Source: Anaerolineaceae bacterium
GTDB taxonomy: Bacteria; Chloroflexota; Anaerolineae; Anaerolineales; Anaerolineaceae
Assembly (NCBI GenBank): GCA_016841445.1
Contig: JAENZD010000001.1
Coordinates: 1,240,001-1,304,000, forward strand
Reading direction: 5' to 3'
DNA length: 64,000 nucleotides
Shown: in pieces, positions 17,472 through 27,153 of the stretch
How positions within the stretch are numbered: position 1 is the stretch's first letter
How the letters are laid out: each line of letters begins with the position of its first letter
Translations under genes and position numbers: made by a program
The notes under the pieces: generated by a model
What the model was told of the DNA's origin: nothing
The model's input: only the letters and a program-made list of their open reading frames with translations
Databases searched by the model: none

Positions 17472-18436
17472 CAGCAAAACCTAAACTCGCCTTTTATTGG
17501 GCTGCAAGCTGCGGCGGTTGCGAAATCTCAGTCACAGAATTGGGCATGGACCTTGTCGCTGTATCTGAAAAGGCTGATATTGTTTTCTGGCCTGCTGCTA
17601 TGGACTTTAAGTATGATGATGTTCGCGCAATGCAGGATCAAGAAATTGATATCTGCTTCTTCAATGGGGCTATCAGAAATTCGGAAAATGAAGAGATCGC
17701 TCATCTTTTGCGTAAGAAATCAAAGGTCATGGTCGCGTTCGGGTCTTGCGCCCATCTTGGTGGTATTCCGGGTCTGGCAAATATGTACGATATCGAATCC
17801 CTTTGCCAGCGTGTCTTTGACACTTCACCATCCCTGGATGACAGCCGTGGTACAAGACCTCAAACCATCACTCAAATGCCTGAGGGAGAAATCAGGATTC
17901 CTGAACTCTACGACCATGTCAAACACCTTTCAGACATTGCCGATGTAGATTATTTCATGCCGGGATGTCCGCCCGTTGTAGACCAGATTGCAAAGGTCTT
18001 TGAAGCTGCGTTGAGTGGCAATTTGCCAGCAAAAGGTTCAGTGATTGGAGCAGATGTCAAATCTGTTTGCGATGTTTGCCCCAGGGAAAAAGGTGAACCA
18101 GGGTTCCGAATCACAGAATTCAAGCGACCTCATGAGGTTCAGCTTGATCCCAATAAGTGCTTCCTGACCCAGGGTGTGATATGTGCAGGCCCTGTGACAC
18201 GTGCCGGCTGTGGTATACCCTGCTTGAACGGCAATATGCCCTGTCGGGGCTGCTACGGACCGGCTGAAGGCGTCGTTGACCAGGGCGCAAAACTGGCTAG
18301 CTACATCGGGGCTCTCATCGATACGGACGATCCTGAAAAGATCAATGAGATCTTAGATTCAATTGTTGATCCAGCAGGGACTTTCTACCGCTTTGGCCTG
18401 GCACATTCGATCATGACAAAGCTGAAATATAACTAA
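17468..18436 (+). CDS. mvhG: F420-non-reducing type [NiFe] hydrogenase small subunit
   Basis: 322 residues. The proximal-cluster ligands appear in CGGCEISVTE near residue 15, 'GSCAHLGG' near 93 and 'PGCPP' near 162. The C-terminal half carries more cysteine motifs ('CDVCPREK', 'CNKCFL'-type and 'CRGCYGP') for two further [4Fe-4S] clusters. It passes electrons from the NiFe site to the MvhD domains. The start is a TTG at 17468 with GAGGAGG eight bases upstream, overlapping the previous stop as TTGA; no ATG fits. Partner of the large subunit that follows. Confidence 0.9.
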   Translation: MTAKPKLAFYWAASCGGCEISVTELGMDLVAVSEKADIVFWPAAMDFKYDDVRAMQDQEIDICFFNGAIRNSENEEIAHLLRKKSKVMVAFGSCAHLGGIPGLANMYDIESLCQRVFDTSPSLDDSRGTRPQTITQMPEGEIRIPELYDHVKHLSDIADVDYFMPGCPPVVDQIAKVFEAALSGNLPAKGSVIGADVKSVCDVCPREKGEPGFRITEFKRPHEVQLDPNKCFLTQGVICAGPVTRAGCGIPCLNGNMPCRGCYGPAEGVVDQGAKLASYIGALIDTDDPEKINEILDSIVDPAGTFYRFGLAHSIMTKLKYN

Positions 18437-18446
18437 GGAAACCCAT

Positions 18447-19913
18447 ATGAAACAGAAGATTTCCATCGATCCCATTACCCGCCTTGAGGGACATGCCCGG
18501 GTCGATTTATTCCTCAATGAAGATGGCGCACTGGCAAATGCTTATTTAGTCATTCCTGAATTACGCGGTTTTGAGAAATTCTGCGAAGGCCGACCGGTAG
18601 AGGAGATGCCCCGCATTACGCAGCGCATTTGCGGTGTCTGCCCCATTGCACATCATATGGCAGCAGCCAAAGCTGGTGATGCGGTTTATCATGTTGAAAT
18701 TCCAACAGCGGCGAAGAAATTACGAGACCTCATGTACTCCGCTTTCTTTGTTGCCGACCATGCAACCCATTTCTACATCCTGGGCGGACCCGATTTCATC
18801 GTCGGACCGGGTGCGCCTAAAGCTGAAAGAAATATCCTTGGCGTGGTGAAGAAAGTGGGGAAAGAGATTGGCGCTAAGGTGATGCGCTTACTCAAAGACA
18901 ACCACGAGATCACGGCAATGATCGGCGGGCGCTATATTCATTCCGTTAGTGCGATTGTAGGCGGGGTTAGCAAGCCTATAACCGAAACAGATCGGGTAGC
19001 TATCCTGGAGAGAGCAAAGCGGTCAGTTGAATTTGCCAAAGAATCGCTGAAAATATTTGAAGATATCGTCCTAGGCAATTCGGAATATGTCGACATGATC
19101 ATGAGCGATGCTTTTGCCCATCAGACCTATTATATGGGCCTGGTAGACGAGAACAACCATGTCAATTTCTATGATGGAAAAGTGCGGGTTGTTTCCCCCA
19201 GCGGGAAAGAACTTGTTAAATATGGACCGGATGAATACCTGGATGTGGTCGCAGAACATATCGAACCCTGGACTTATCTAAAATTCCCTTATCTCAAAGA
19301 AATCGGTTGGAAGGGATTTGTTGACGGTGAAGACAGCGGTGTCTATCGTGCCTCACCTCTATCACGTCTGAACGCAGCTGACGGAATGGCAACACCCGAA
19401 GCGCAAGGCATGTATGAGAAATTCTTTGACACCTTTGGTGGTAAACCAGTCCATTCGACCCTGGCAACACATTGGGCGAGGTTGATCGAAATCCTCTATG
19501 CAGCTGAGCACAGCGTTGAATTGGCAGAAGATGAGACCATCACGGATCCGAACGTCCATACCATCCCAACCGAAACACCAACAGAGGGTATAGGTATTGT
19601 TGAAGCGCCACGCGGCACCCTGACACATCATTATAAAACCGATGAACGTGGCCTGGTTCAGGCAGTCAACCTGATTGTGGGAACAACCAACAACTATGCT
19701 GCAATCGATATGTCAATCGTCAAAGCTGCTAAAAACCTGATCAAAGCTGGGGAGCCTGTTTCTGATGCTGCCCTCAATAAGATCGAAATGGCTTTCAGAG
19801 CATATGACCCATGTATTGGCTGCGCGACACATGCCCAGCCCGGTGAGACGCCGCTTAAGATCAAGCTGTTTGATCATGACCATACCCTCATCGAAGAAAT
19901 TAAAAGGGACTAG
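18447..19913 (+). CDS. mvhA: F420-non-reducing type [NiFe] hydrogenase large subunit
   Basis: 488 residues. The active-site cysteines lie in [11 protein letters not shown] near residue 59 and DPCIGCATH near 459. The group 3 N-terminus '[13 protein letters not shown]' is intact. About 26 residues follow the last metal-ligand histidine, the extension normally removed by a maturation protease after nickel insertion; a candidate protease is at 58954. It oxidises H2 or makes it at the NiFe site. The gene lies 10 bases after mvhG with AAGGAAA as ribosome-binding site. In methanogens this subunit works with MvhG, MvhD and HdrABC; here the Hdr partners are the two fusion proteins upstream. Confidence 0.92.
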   Translation: MKQKISIDPITRLEGHARVDLFLNEDGALANAYLVIPELRGFEKFCEGRPVEEMPRITQRICGVCPIAHHMAAAKAGDAVYHVEIPTAAKKLRDLMYSAFFVADHATHFYILGGPDFIVGPGAPKAERNILGVVKKVGKEIGAKVMRLLKDNHEITAMIGGRYIHSVSAIVGGVSKPITETDRVAILERAKRSVEFAKESLKIFEDIVLGNSEYVDMIMSDAFAHQTYYMGLVDENNHVNFYDGKVRVVSPSGKELVKYGPDEYLDVVAEHIEPWTYLKFPYLKEIGWKGFVDGEDSGVYRASPLSRLNAADGMATPEAQGMYEKFFDTFGGKPVHSTLATHWARLIEILYAAEHSVELAEDETITDPNVHTIPTETPTEGIGIVEAPRGTLTHHYKTDERGLVQAVNLIVGTTNNYAAIDMSIVKAAKNLIKAGEPVSDAALNKIEMAFRAYDPCIGCATHAQPGETPLKIKLFDHDHTLIEEIKRD

Positions 19914-19922
19914 GAGCCAAGC

Positions 19923-20900
19923 ATGAGCAATCGCGGAAAAACATTTATGAGCAGAACAGACCACCAGATGACCCTGGATCGCCCGATGGTTACCCGTCAT
20001 TACTTGATGACCTGGGACCTAGATCGATGCGTAGGCTGCCAGATGGGTCCAACAGTGTGCCCAAAGGAAGCACTTACACATGTGGATGGCGAAATTGTCA
20101 ACGGTCGTATGGTTACCCCACCTTCAGTGGATGTTGACCCTGATAAATGTATATTCTGTGGTATTTGCGTCGAAACTTGCCCGGTGCATGCTATCGATAT
20201 GCAAGTAAATGGCAAACATGAAATCCCCGTCATTAAATATGAAGCCTATCCTCAAATACGGGGAAACATCACCTTTACCAAGTCTGAATTTGATTTCTCG
20301 CTAAAGGATTTTGTCATCGATAACTGCCCTACCAGTGTTATCAGCTACGACGAGGAAAATGACACAATGGCAATCAAGTACGAAGATTGCATTCGCTGCA
20401 GGCAGTGTGAAGTTGCCAGCGATGGTGCCTTTAAGGTCACCCAACGCTGGGAAGGCAGTGTTGAACTGCATCGAGACCGCTGCGTTGAAGATTGCCTGGC
20501 CTGTGCAGATGTTTGCCCAACACGCGCGCTTTATATTAATGATGAAGGTGAGCTGGTCCTTGCGGATTACTACTGCATTAAGTGTGGTGCCTGTATGCAT
20601 GCCTGCCCGATCAAACCCGAATTCGAAGAAGAAACATTCACCTTTGAATCGCAGGGGTTGACCTTAACCCGCTCCCGTGAAAAACTGGTTAATGAGAATG
20701 CATTAGCAATCAAAGTAGAGCGGTGGCGGGTGAACCATAAACCGGTGAAAAGTGCAGCCTGGATTGAAGCTGTTCGAAAATTAGCAGATGACAAAGCCAG
20801 TGGAGTCGAAATTGACCGGAAACGCGCACTGAAACGGCGTGACCTGATCCTCGCGTTACGCGGTCACATCCTGCCGGACATCACCAGAGATAAAAAATAA
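19923..20900 (+). CDS. Polyferredoxin, last gene of the AOR-Hdr-Mvh operon
   Basis: 325 residues with five cysteine-rich motifs: CVGCQMGPTVCP near 38 (unusual longer spacing), CIFCGICVETCP near 77, CIRCRQC near 158 (incomplete, no CP), CVEDCLACADVCP near 190 and CIKCGACMHACP near 218. A basic C-terminal region without cysteines (about 235-325) follows. Methanogen Mvh operons also end in a polyferredoxin (MvhB), but this protein is built differently. It probably provides the ferredoxin-side electron path. AGGAG precedes the ATG; a terminator follows 21 bases after the stop. Confidence 0.82.
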   Translation: MSNRGKTFMSRTDHQMTLDRPMVTRHYLMTWDLDRCVGCQMGPTVCPKEALTHVDGEIVNGRMVTPPSVDVDPDKCIFCGICVETCPVHAIDMQVNGKHEIPVIKYEAYPQIRGNITFTKSEFDFSLKDFVIDNCPTSVISYDEENDTMAIKYEDCIRCRQCEVASDGAFKVTQRWEGSVELHRDRCVEDCLACADVCPTRALYINDEGELVLADYYCIKCGACMHACPIKPEFEEETFTFESQGLTLTRSREKLVNENALAIKVERWRVNHKPVKSAAWIEAVRKLADDKASGVEIDRKRALKRRDLILALRGHILPDITRDKK

Positions 20901-20921
20901 AAAATTATTTTTGATAACCTG

Positions 20922-20963
20922 TAACCGGACAGTTTATAATAAAATTGTCCGGTTATTATTTTT
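20922..20963 (+). terminator. Rho-independent terminator of the AOR-Hdr-Mvh operon
   Basis: TAACCGGACA (20922-20931) and its exact complement (20946-20955) form a 10-bp stem with a 14-base AT-rich loop, followed by TTATTTTT. It separates the operon from the PIG-L gene. Confidence 0.85.
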
Positions 20964-20986
20964 AAAGCCAGGATCAGAGGTGAGCT

Positions 20987-21859
20987 ATGATCTCTCTATT
21001 ACATCGTGGATCAGAAATTTATTTTCCAAATGGTCATTTTGAAAACAAGCAACTATCAAGGACCACCCATCTGGGGATCGGCGCACACCCGGATGACCTT
21101 GAAATTCTTGCCATTCACGGCATTCTGGATGCCTTCGATGATCCATCCCATTTCTTCAGCGGTATCACTGTCTCAAATGGGAAGGGTGCTCCTCGCTCCG
21201 GTGGTTATGCAGAGATGTCAGACGACAAGTACTGCAAGCTCAGATACCAGGAGCAGAAAAAAGCAGCTGATATTGGAAAATATAACGCTCAGGTTTTCCT
21301 AAATTATGAAAGTCGAGAAATAAAATCTACAATGTCATTTGATCTTATTCGGGACTTGAATGCAGTCATTACAACAACCGCCCCATCAATAATCTATACG
21401 CACAATCCGGCAGACAGGCACGACACACATGTGGCTGTATGTCTACATGTGATCCAGGCGATAAGAGAGCTAGAGTCACTGCCAGAGGACATCAAATTAT
21501 ATGGCTGTGAGGTTTGGCGGGGTCTGGATTGGCTGCCTGAAGATCACAAGATCACTTTTGATGTATCAGATCATCCTGACTTACAAAGGGAACTGCTATC
21601 AGTTAATAAGTCCCAAATGGTGGAAAATAAGGATTATGCTAGGGCAGTGGAAGGACGAAGGATCGCCAACGCGACATTCAACGATCCTTATTCTGCAAAA
21701 CATGCCCAACGGATCCAATTTGCCATGGATCTGACACCATTAATCTACCACCCAGAAATGATGATAGATATATTTGTGGGTAACAGCATCAAAACCTTCG
21801 AGAAAGACGTTAGAGACCGTTTAAACCACCTTAGAAGGACTCCTGGAACTTTCCCTTAA
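20987..21859 (+). CDS. PIG-L family zinc deacetylase (LmbE-like)
   Basis: 290 residues. The zinc motif AHPDD is near residue 36 and the second metal motif 'HNPADRHDTH' near residue 142. The family removes acetyl groups from GlcNAc-type sugars, for example in thiol or glycolipid biosynthesis; the substrate here is unknown. A GAGGTGAG ribosome-binding site lies before the ATG. It stands alone after the terminator and converges with the ccmF-type gene on the other strand (25 bases apart). Confidence 0.85.
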   Translation: MISLLHRGSEIYFPNGHFENKQLSRTTHLGIGAHPDDLEILAIHGILDAFDDPSHFFSGITVSNGKGAPRSGGYAEMSDDKYCKLRYQEQKKAADIGKYNAQVFLNYESREIKSTMSFDLIRDLNAVITTTAPSIIYTHNPADRHDTHVAVCLHVIQAIRELESLPEDIKLYGCEVWRGLDWLPEDHKITFDVSDHPDLQRELLSVNKSQMVENKDYARAVEGRRIANATFNDPYSAKHAQRIQFAMDLTPLIYHPEMMIDIFVGNSIKTFEKDVRDRLNHLRRTPGTFP

Positions 21860-21884
21860 TAATCTTCGAGGAATTATTGGCATT

Positions 21885-24368
21885 TTATTGATGGTCACTA
21901 TATGTTTTGAGGTTTTCTAAGGCACTCATCAGGTCTTGCTCACGCATAACGCCAATATGGAAATTTTGGATCCGGCCATCCGGGCTGATGAAAAATGTTT
22001 CTGGTACAGCCGTCACACCATAGGATCGACTGATATCCCCATTTTCATCCGGGATGAGTATGAAAGAAAGTTCTAAATCCCTAGCTATTTGTTCGACAGT
22101 CCTTTGTGTGTCATTTAATGCCACTCCGACAAATAGGATATACTTGTACTCCTCACCCTGCCAGAATTTTTCCAGCAAAATCAATTCCTCTTCACACTGT
22201 GAGCACCAGGATGCCCAAAAATGCACGAGCACTGGTTTCCCTTTATAATCAGCAAGACTGAATCCATTACCTATATAATCCTGGCCTTCAATCTTGGGGG
22301 CTGAATCCCCTGGCAGCGGACGTCCTATGCTTCCAGTAGAGTCGAAAGGATTGCCCCACAAAGTCACTGTAAATAACCGGATCAGGCTTATCCCGATAAA
22401 AATGCCTAAATTCCTTAACCATTTCCGTTTAAGAAAGACCTGACTGCGTTCGCTTCTTTCCTCTGGCCACCATGCGATCATACCGCCAACGACCAAAACT
22501 AAGCTCCCCATCCACAAGAATGAACTCAGCGGGTTAACCTTCACACTTAAACTAATTTCACCGGAATCATCCCATTGAAAGAGCACCAGGTAAAGGTCTT
22601 CCCCAATGCCAGATCGGATCGCAGGCTCTGCCATCGCCTGGTTATAATATGGATAGAAAGTTATTTGAGGGTTCAGGGTCGTTAGAAATGAATCCTCCCG
22701 GTATACAGAAATTGCTACCCATGTTTCAATCCGGTCCGCCTGTGTTTGTTGAAACATATCTTCATAAACGAGTGTGTAATCTCCCACATCAGAAACGCTT
22801 CCAGGAGAAATTGAGATATTATCATCAAAAGCATACACTTGTGTACCAATAATACCCACAGCCATTAGGACAATACCAAAATGCACAAGGTAACCACCGT
22901 ATGGTTTATATCTCGATCTCCCACTACTTTGCATTTGGTTTTCCGTTTGCTGTCTTGATTTGCGCCGCTCCAAATTATAAACAATTTCACCAAGGGCGGT
23001 TCCCCCGGCAAAACCGGAGACAGCAAATCCAATCAATGAAAATGTCTGTTCCAATCCATTGATAAAAGCGAGCATCGGCACCAGGATCAAACCTGCAATC
23101 GGGAACAGCAATCGCCATTTTTTAGTTTTTATGGACCTGCCAAAACGCCCAAGAAGCGGGCAAATACCCATTAATAACACCAACGCACCAAATTGCGGGC
23201 CGACCACCCTGTTGAACCAACTTGCAGGGGCTGAGAATCGTCCATCCGTTAAGGTTGGGAGCAGTGTTCCTGCTAAAATGCTTAATGTGATCAAAACCAG
23301 TAAGAGCAGCGTAAAAAAACCTGCCCCTTCCCTTGAAATGACTTTCTCAGGATAGACCGGTTCTCCCAGCGATTTCTGGAAGATGATCATCAAAATCAAT
23401 GTTCCGAGAAAGATTGCGCCAAGCATCACCAAAAAATAAGGGCCTAACTGAGATTGAGCAAAGGCATGGACGGATTGAATTAACCCACTCCGGGTGGTGA
23501 AGGTTCCAAAAATTACCAGCCAGAAAGAAAATGCAGATAGGATGATGTTCCAGATCTTAAAACCTTTGCCGCGTTTTTGCTCAGATATTCCATGCAGTAA
23601 AGCCGTTGCCGTTAACCAGGGCATCAAACCTGCATTTTCAACTGCATCCCAACCCCAGTAACCACCCCACCCTAAAACATCATATGCCCACCGTGAGCCT
23701 AAAATAATTCCGACACCCAAAGCCAGCCAGGACAGCAATAACCAACCACTGATCTTTCGATACCAGATCTCGACCTGTTGAGTGATCAGTGCGCTGAGCG
23801 CATAAGCAAACGGAACCGCCAGGCCAACATAACCAATATACAGGATCGGTGGATGAAAAATCATACCAGGATGGCGAAGCAAGGGGTTCATACCCTGGCC
23901 ATCCAAAGGTGGCGATGAAGATGCTAAAAACGGGTTGGAGAATAGCAATGTCATGGAAATAAAAAATGCTGAAATTACTGCCAGGATCACAGTAGACCAT
24001 CTTGCCAGGTCTGTTCCATCATTATTAATCTTCGTGCTGACAATTGCCGCAAAGAGAACTTGCAGGAACGACCATAACAATAATGACCCTTCCTGACCAG
24101 CCCAGATCGCAGCAATTTTCAGGTAAAAAGGTAGATCTCGGCTGGAGTGCTGAGCGACATAAATAATTTTAAAGTGATCAGCTAAGAAAGCGGCACATAA
24201 GACGATCAATCCAACGAGTAATAATCCCGCTGCTATGAATAATCCATACTGGACGGTTCTTTGCCATCGACTATCATTTCTTTTTCTACCCAACAAAAGG
24301 TTCACAATGGATAATATATTCAAAAACAATGCAGCAATCAAAAGAATATGACCGGAAATTGATACCAT
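21885..24368 (-). CDS. Cytochrome c haem lyase CcmF fused to a TlpA/ResA-like thioredoxin
   Basis: 827 residues. Residues 1 to about 640 are CcmF: many transmembrane helices, an early 'WAGQEGSLLLW', the tryptophan-rich haem-handling segment 'WGGYWGWDAVENAGLMPWL' near 230 and 'FTTRSGLIQSVHAF'. From about 685 a separate thioredoxin fold begins ('GDSAPKIEGQDY', 'LVHFWASWCSQCEEEL', then a cis-proline region 'AVPETFF'). CxxC thioredoxins of this type reduce apocytochrome cysteines before haem attachment. Both steps are therefore in one chain. AGGAGAG precedes the ATG. No other ccm gene is adjacent. A client in the window is the di-CXXCH protein at 1580. Confidence 0.88.
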   Translation of the reverse strand: MVSISGHILLIAALFLNILSIVNLLLGRKRNDSRWQRTVQYGLFIAAGLLLVGLIVLCAAFLADHFKIIYVAQHSSRDLPFYLKIAAIWAGQEGSLLLWSFLQVLFAAIVSTKINNDGTDLARWSTVILAVISAFFISMTLLFSNPFLASSSPPLDGQGMNPLLRHPGMIFHPPILYIGYVGLAVPFAYALSALITQQVEIWYRKISGWLLLSWLALGVGIILGSRWAYDVLGWGGYWGWDAVENAGLMPWLTATALLHGISEQKRGKGFKIWNIILSAFSFWLVIFGTFTTRSGLIQSVHAFAQSQLGPYFLVMLGAIFLGTLILMIIFQKSLGEPVYPEKVISREGAGFFTLLLLVLITLSILAGTLLPTLTDGRFSAPASWFNRVVGPQFGALVLLMGICPLLGRFGRSIKTKKWRLLFPIAGLILVPMLAFINGLEQTFSLIGFAVSGFAGGTALGEIVYNLERRKSRQQTENQMQSSGRSRYKPYGGYLVHFGIVLMAVGIIGTQVYAFDDNISISPGSVSDVGDYTLVYEDMFQQTQADRIETWVAISVYREDSFLTTLNPQITFYPYYNQAMAEPAIRSGIGEDLYLVLFQWDDSGEISLSVKVNPLSSFLWMGSLVLVVGGMIAWWPEERSERSQVFLKRKWLRNLGIFIGISLIRLFTVTLWGNPFDSTGSIGRPLPGDSAPKIEGQDYIGNGFSLADYKGKPVLVHFWASWCSQCEEELILLEKFWQGEEYKYILFVGVALNDTQRTVEQIARDLELSFILIPDENGDISRSYGVTAVPETFFISPDGRIQNFHIGVMREQDLMSALENLKTYSDHQ

Positions 24369-24513
24369 TCATCTCTCCTGGATTTGATGTTATTTGTCAA
24401 TAATTACAACCAACCAGTATTTTCACATGACCTAAGTATATTCATAAGTGCAACTAATTCGCAAGGAACATAATGATAAAGAGTGTTAATTTAATATCCT
24501 CTGTGGTTTAACT

Positions 24514-24543
24514 AACAGAGCTGGAGTGGCCTCCAGCTCTGTT
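24514..24543 (-). terminator. Perfect 13-bp hairpin between lgt and the ccmF fusion gene
   Basis: AACAGAGCTGGAG (24514-24526), loop TGGC, and the exact complement (24531-24543). It follows the lgt stop on the minus strand by 18 bases. The T-run is short in either direction (TTTGGTTTT on +), so termination is probable but not certain. Confidence 0.55.
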
Positions 24544-24561
24544 TGGTTTTGACTATCTGTT

Positions 24562-25530
24562 TTATTCATCACCGGGCTTTTTATCTTCGTCCCGTACTGC
24601 TTTTTTCACTTTCAATTTATGTGATCCAACTTGTTTTACACCCTTCTTTTCTTTCAATCGCTCTTCTAAAGGCATTGCAATCGAGTAAGTCTCTTTCCCA
24701 GCAGGTAAGAATTTTAATACCTTGTACTTAACAAGGATAATAATTACCCCGGCGATCACCATCAAGATCGCAACAAGGCGTGAATAGCTGAAACTCGTGC
24801 CAGGAAATCCAGGTTGGTCAGGCCGGAAGAATTCAATAATATTTCTTCCCACACCTGCCAGGATCAACCATGCACCAAAAATAACGCCTGGCTTCATCTT
24901 GTCTTTGTACTTCCGGGCTAAAATAAACAGAATACCTGCCGCAAAGAAGTTCCAAATCATTTCGTAAGCAAATGACGGGTGGAACCGCGTCGTCTCCTCT
25001 GGGTAGAGAAGCATGTTATCCCAGGGTGCTATCCGGTTCTCCGCTTGGATCTTTATTCCCCATGGTAAATTCGTTGGCTGACCGTAAAGCTCCTGGTTAA
25101 TGAAATTAGCTGGCCTGGCAACCGCCTGTGCTAAAAGCAGTCCAGGCGCGACGGAGTCCAATGCCAACCACATATCCAACCCCATTTTTTTAGCATAAAA
25201 ATAAAAAGCAACAGCGCCCAATAAGATCGCACCGAAGAAGTGCAGCCCGCCTTGCCGAAGGTTGAATATCGTAAGGGGTTCCTGGATATATCTTAAGTCG
25301 CCACCCAGCGTTGTGTTGAGCACATACCAAAGCCGTGCACCAATGATACCGGCAGGCAGCACCCATAATAGACTATCCCAAATATAATCCGGGTCTTCTT
25401 CACGCCGCTTGACCTCAACAGCACCAATCCAGGCAGCTAAAGCCACCCCGAGCATCACCAACACCCCATACCAGTATAATGAGAAAGTCCAACTTCCAAT
25501 ATTGATCGTGAAAATGACAGGGTCAATCAT
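24562..25530 (-). CDS. lgt: Prolipoprotein diacylglyceryl transferase
   Basis: Integral membrane enzyme that moves diacylglycerol to the lipobox cysteine of prolipoproteins. 322 residues; the family signature is present as 'ARPANFINQELYG' near residue 138, with 'RQGGLHFFGA' near residue 92 and 'GAWLILAGVGRNIIEFFR' near 225. A basic C-terminal tail (about 275-322) is an addition to the usual ~270 residues. It clusters at the end of the sulfatase/sulfotransferase/phosphoesterase operon. Several lipoproteins in this window would be its substrates, with LspA (31237) acting next. Confidence 0.93.
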   Translation of the reverse strand: MIDPVIFTINIGSWTFSLYWYGVLVMLGVALAAWIGAVEVKRREEDPDYIWDSLLWVLPAGIIGARLWYVLNTTLGGDLRYIQEPLTIFNLRQGGLHFFGAILLGAVAFYFYAKKMGLDMWLALDSVAPGLLLAQAVARPANFINQELYGQPTNLPWGIKIQAENRIAPWDNMLLYPEETTRFHPSFAYEMIWNFFAAGILFILARKYKDKMKPGVIFGAWLILAGVGRNIIEFFRPDQPGFPGTSFSYSRLVAILMVIAGVIIILVKYKVLKFLPAGKETYSIAMPLEERLKEKKGVKQVGSHKLKVKKAVRDEDKKPGDE

Positions 25531-25563
25531 AAAAAATCTCCTTGAAGCAATTCTTTTTTCTTT

Positions 25564-27129
25564 TTATTCCAGGTAACCTAAATCCCGCATTCGCTGTTGA
25601 ATGAGTTCATCCTTAAGTGAAACTTTATTCCTTGATGAACCTGATCCTCTTGAAGCAGAAATCTCTAAATACGCATCCAATACCTGCGATAAGGCAGCAA
25701 TTCTATTTTCATCCTGGTAAAACTGGCTTTCACCCGGATCACCGGCAAGATTGTACAGGATTTTGGAATAACCCTCAATCGCTACCATTTTTTCATCTTC
25801 CTGGTAGACAGCACGATGGGTAACATCCGCTTTGTATTGATCGATCAGATCCGGATGATGCCTTTGCATGATCCTGATCGCGTTCTCAGGGCTGAATGCT
25901 TCCGAAATGACGTTTTTCGGCAAGCTGTTAGCCCGTGATTTAACTCGAAGCAGGCTTTGGCAGCCCACATCAACTTCACTGGCGTACGGCATTTTAATAG
26001 AGTCAAAACCAAAATAATCCAATACGGTATGAAACACCTGCGTAATTGAGACACGCTGGTCAACTTGGTTTTTCTGAGTCAATCCGGGAACTCGCATAAA
26101 AAGCGGCACCCTCACCAGTTCTTCATGAACCCCAAAACCATGTCCCATATAACCATGTTCACCCAACATTTCGCCATGGTCTGCCAGGAATATGACCATT
26201 GTGTTCTCACGATGATACTTAGTATCCAATGCCGATAAAAGCTGCGCAAGGAGATGGTCCTGGTACGCCACTTCTGCATCATACATATCCGAGAGGGTTG
26301 CTGCCTCAATCTCATTGAAAGGTTCCACCAGTGGAATCAACCACTGCATCGCTTTCTTGTTGAAATTGTGCATAAAACGCTGTGCTTCCGGAGTCTCATA
26401 AAAATAAGGAACGAATTGCCTCACGAAATTATCTGGAGGCGCGTAAGGCAGATGCGTTTCCATTAAGTTCAGGAAAACGAAATGCTGATCATCGCGGTCA
26501 TTCTCAATTTTGCTCACAAAAGCTGATGTATCCCTTATCGAGCGCGCATTCATGCCCTTGAAGTTGCCTGCTTTGGTCCATAACGGGACAAACAGCGGCC
26601 TTAGGGCAGCCAGGAAGAACTCATTGGGAGAAGCAAATGTATTTTGTATTGGGTATGAGAGGCGGCGCAGCAATTGTGTATACTTTGACCAAAGCTTTCG
26701 CAGCGGCTGCAAAAGGTCATCCTTCTGTTTCTGGGGTGTGGATGGAACAGCACCACAGTAATTATAAAAATGATCAAAACCGCGCTTAAACCCGTTCTGG
26801 ATCACACCCACCAGCGGGTTGTTGCAGAAACCAGTTGTGTTAACACCCGCAGCGGATAGCCGGCTGGCCAATGTCTGAAATTCTTTAGGCAGCACATCGT
26901 CAGCCTGGACAGTCTGATGTACAGCTGGGGCTTCGCCGCTGAATAGCGAGGCATGCGATGGGATTGTCCACTGGCCAGGTGCAATAGCTTTCTTAAAAAA
27001 CAGGCTTTCAGACGCAAAACTATCAAGGTTAGGTGTGGTTGGACGGTGATACCCATATGAACCTAAGCGGTCATAGCGATGGGTATCTAACACAACCATT
27101 ACTGTATTCTTAAATTCTTGATTTTTCAT
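25564..27129 (-). CDS. Sulfatase-superfamily protein, no formylglycine cysteine
   Basis: 521 residues. Metal-binding start 'MVVLDTHRYDRLGSYGY'; the nucleophile region reads W-T-I-P-S-H-A-S-L-F-S-G near residue 55, so threonine stands where arylsulfatases have the modifiable cysteine. The second metal site is 'FLADHGEMLGEHGYMGHGFG' near 315. A Thr nucleophile is typical of phosphoglycerol and phosphoethanolamine transferases/hydrolases of this superfamily rather than true sulfatases. No signal peptide or membrane helix is seen, so it may be cytoplasmic. It lies 24 bases after the sulfotransferase gene and 33 before lgt. Confidence 0.78.
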   Translation of the reverse strand: MKNQEFKNTVMVVLDTHRYDRLGSYGYHRPTTPNLDSFASESLFFKKAIAPGQWTIPSHASLFSGEAPAVHQTVQADDVLPKEFQTLASRLSAAGVNTTGFCNNPLVGVIQNGFKRGFDHFYNYCGAVPSTPQKQKDDLLQPLRKLWSKYTQLLRRLSYPIQNTFASPNEFFLAALRPLFVPLWTKAGNFKGMNARSIRDTSAFVSKIENDRDDQHFVFLNLMETHLPYAPPDNFVRQFVPYFYETPEAQRFMHNFNKKAMQWLIPLVEPFNEIEAATLSDMYDAEVAYQDHLLAQLLSALDTKYHRENTMVIFLADHGEMLGEHGYMGHGFGVHEELVRVPLFMRVPGLTQKNQVDQRVSITQVFHTVLDYFGFDSIKMPYASEVDVGCQSLLRVKSRANSLPKNVISEAFSPENAIRIMQRHHPDLIDQYKADVTHRAVYQEDEKMVAIEGYSKILYNLAGDPGESQFYQDENRIAALSQVLDAYLEISASRGSGSSRNKVSLKDELIQQRMRDLGYLE

Positions 27130-27153
27130 TTTTTCACTATTTCAAATCTACTA

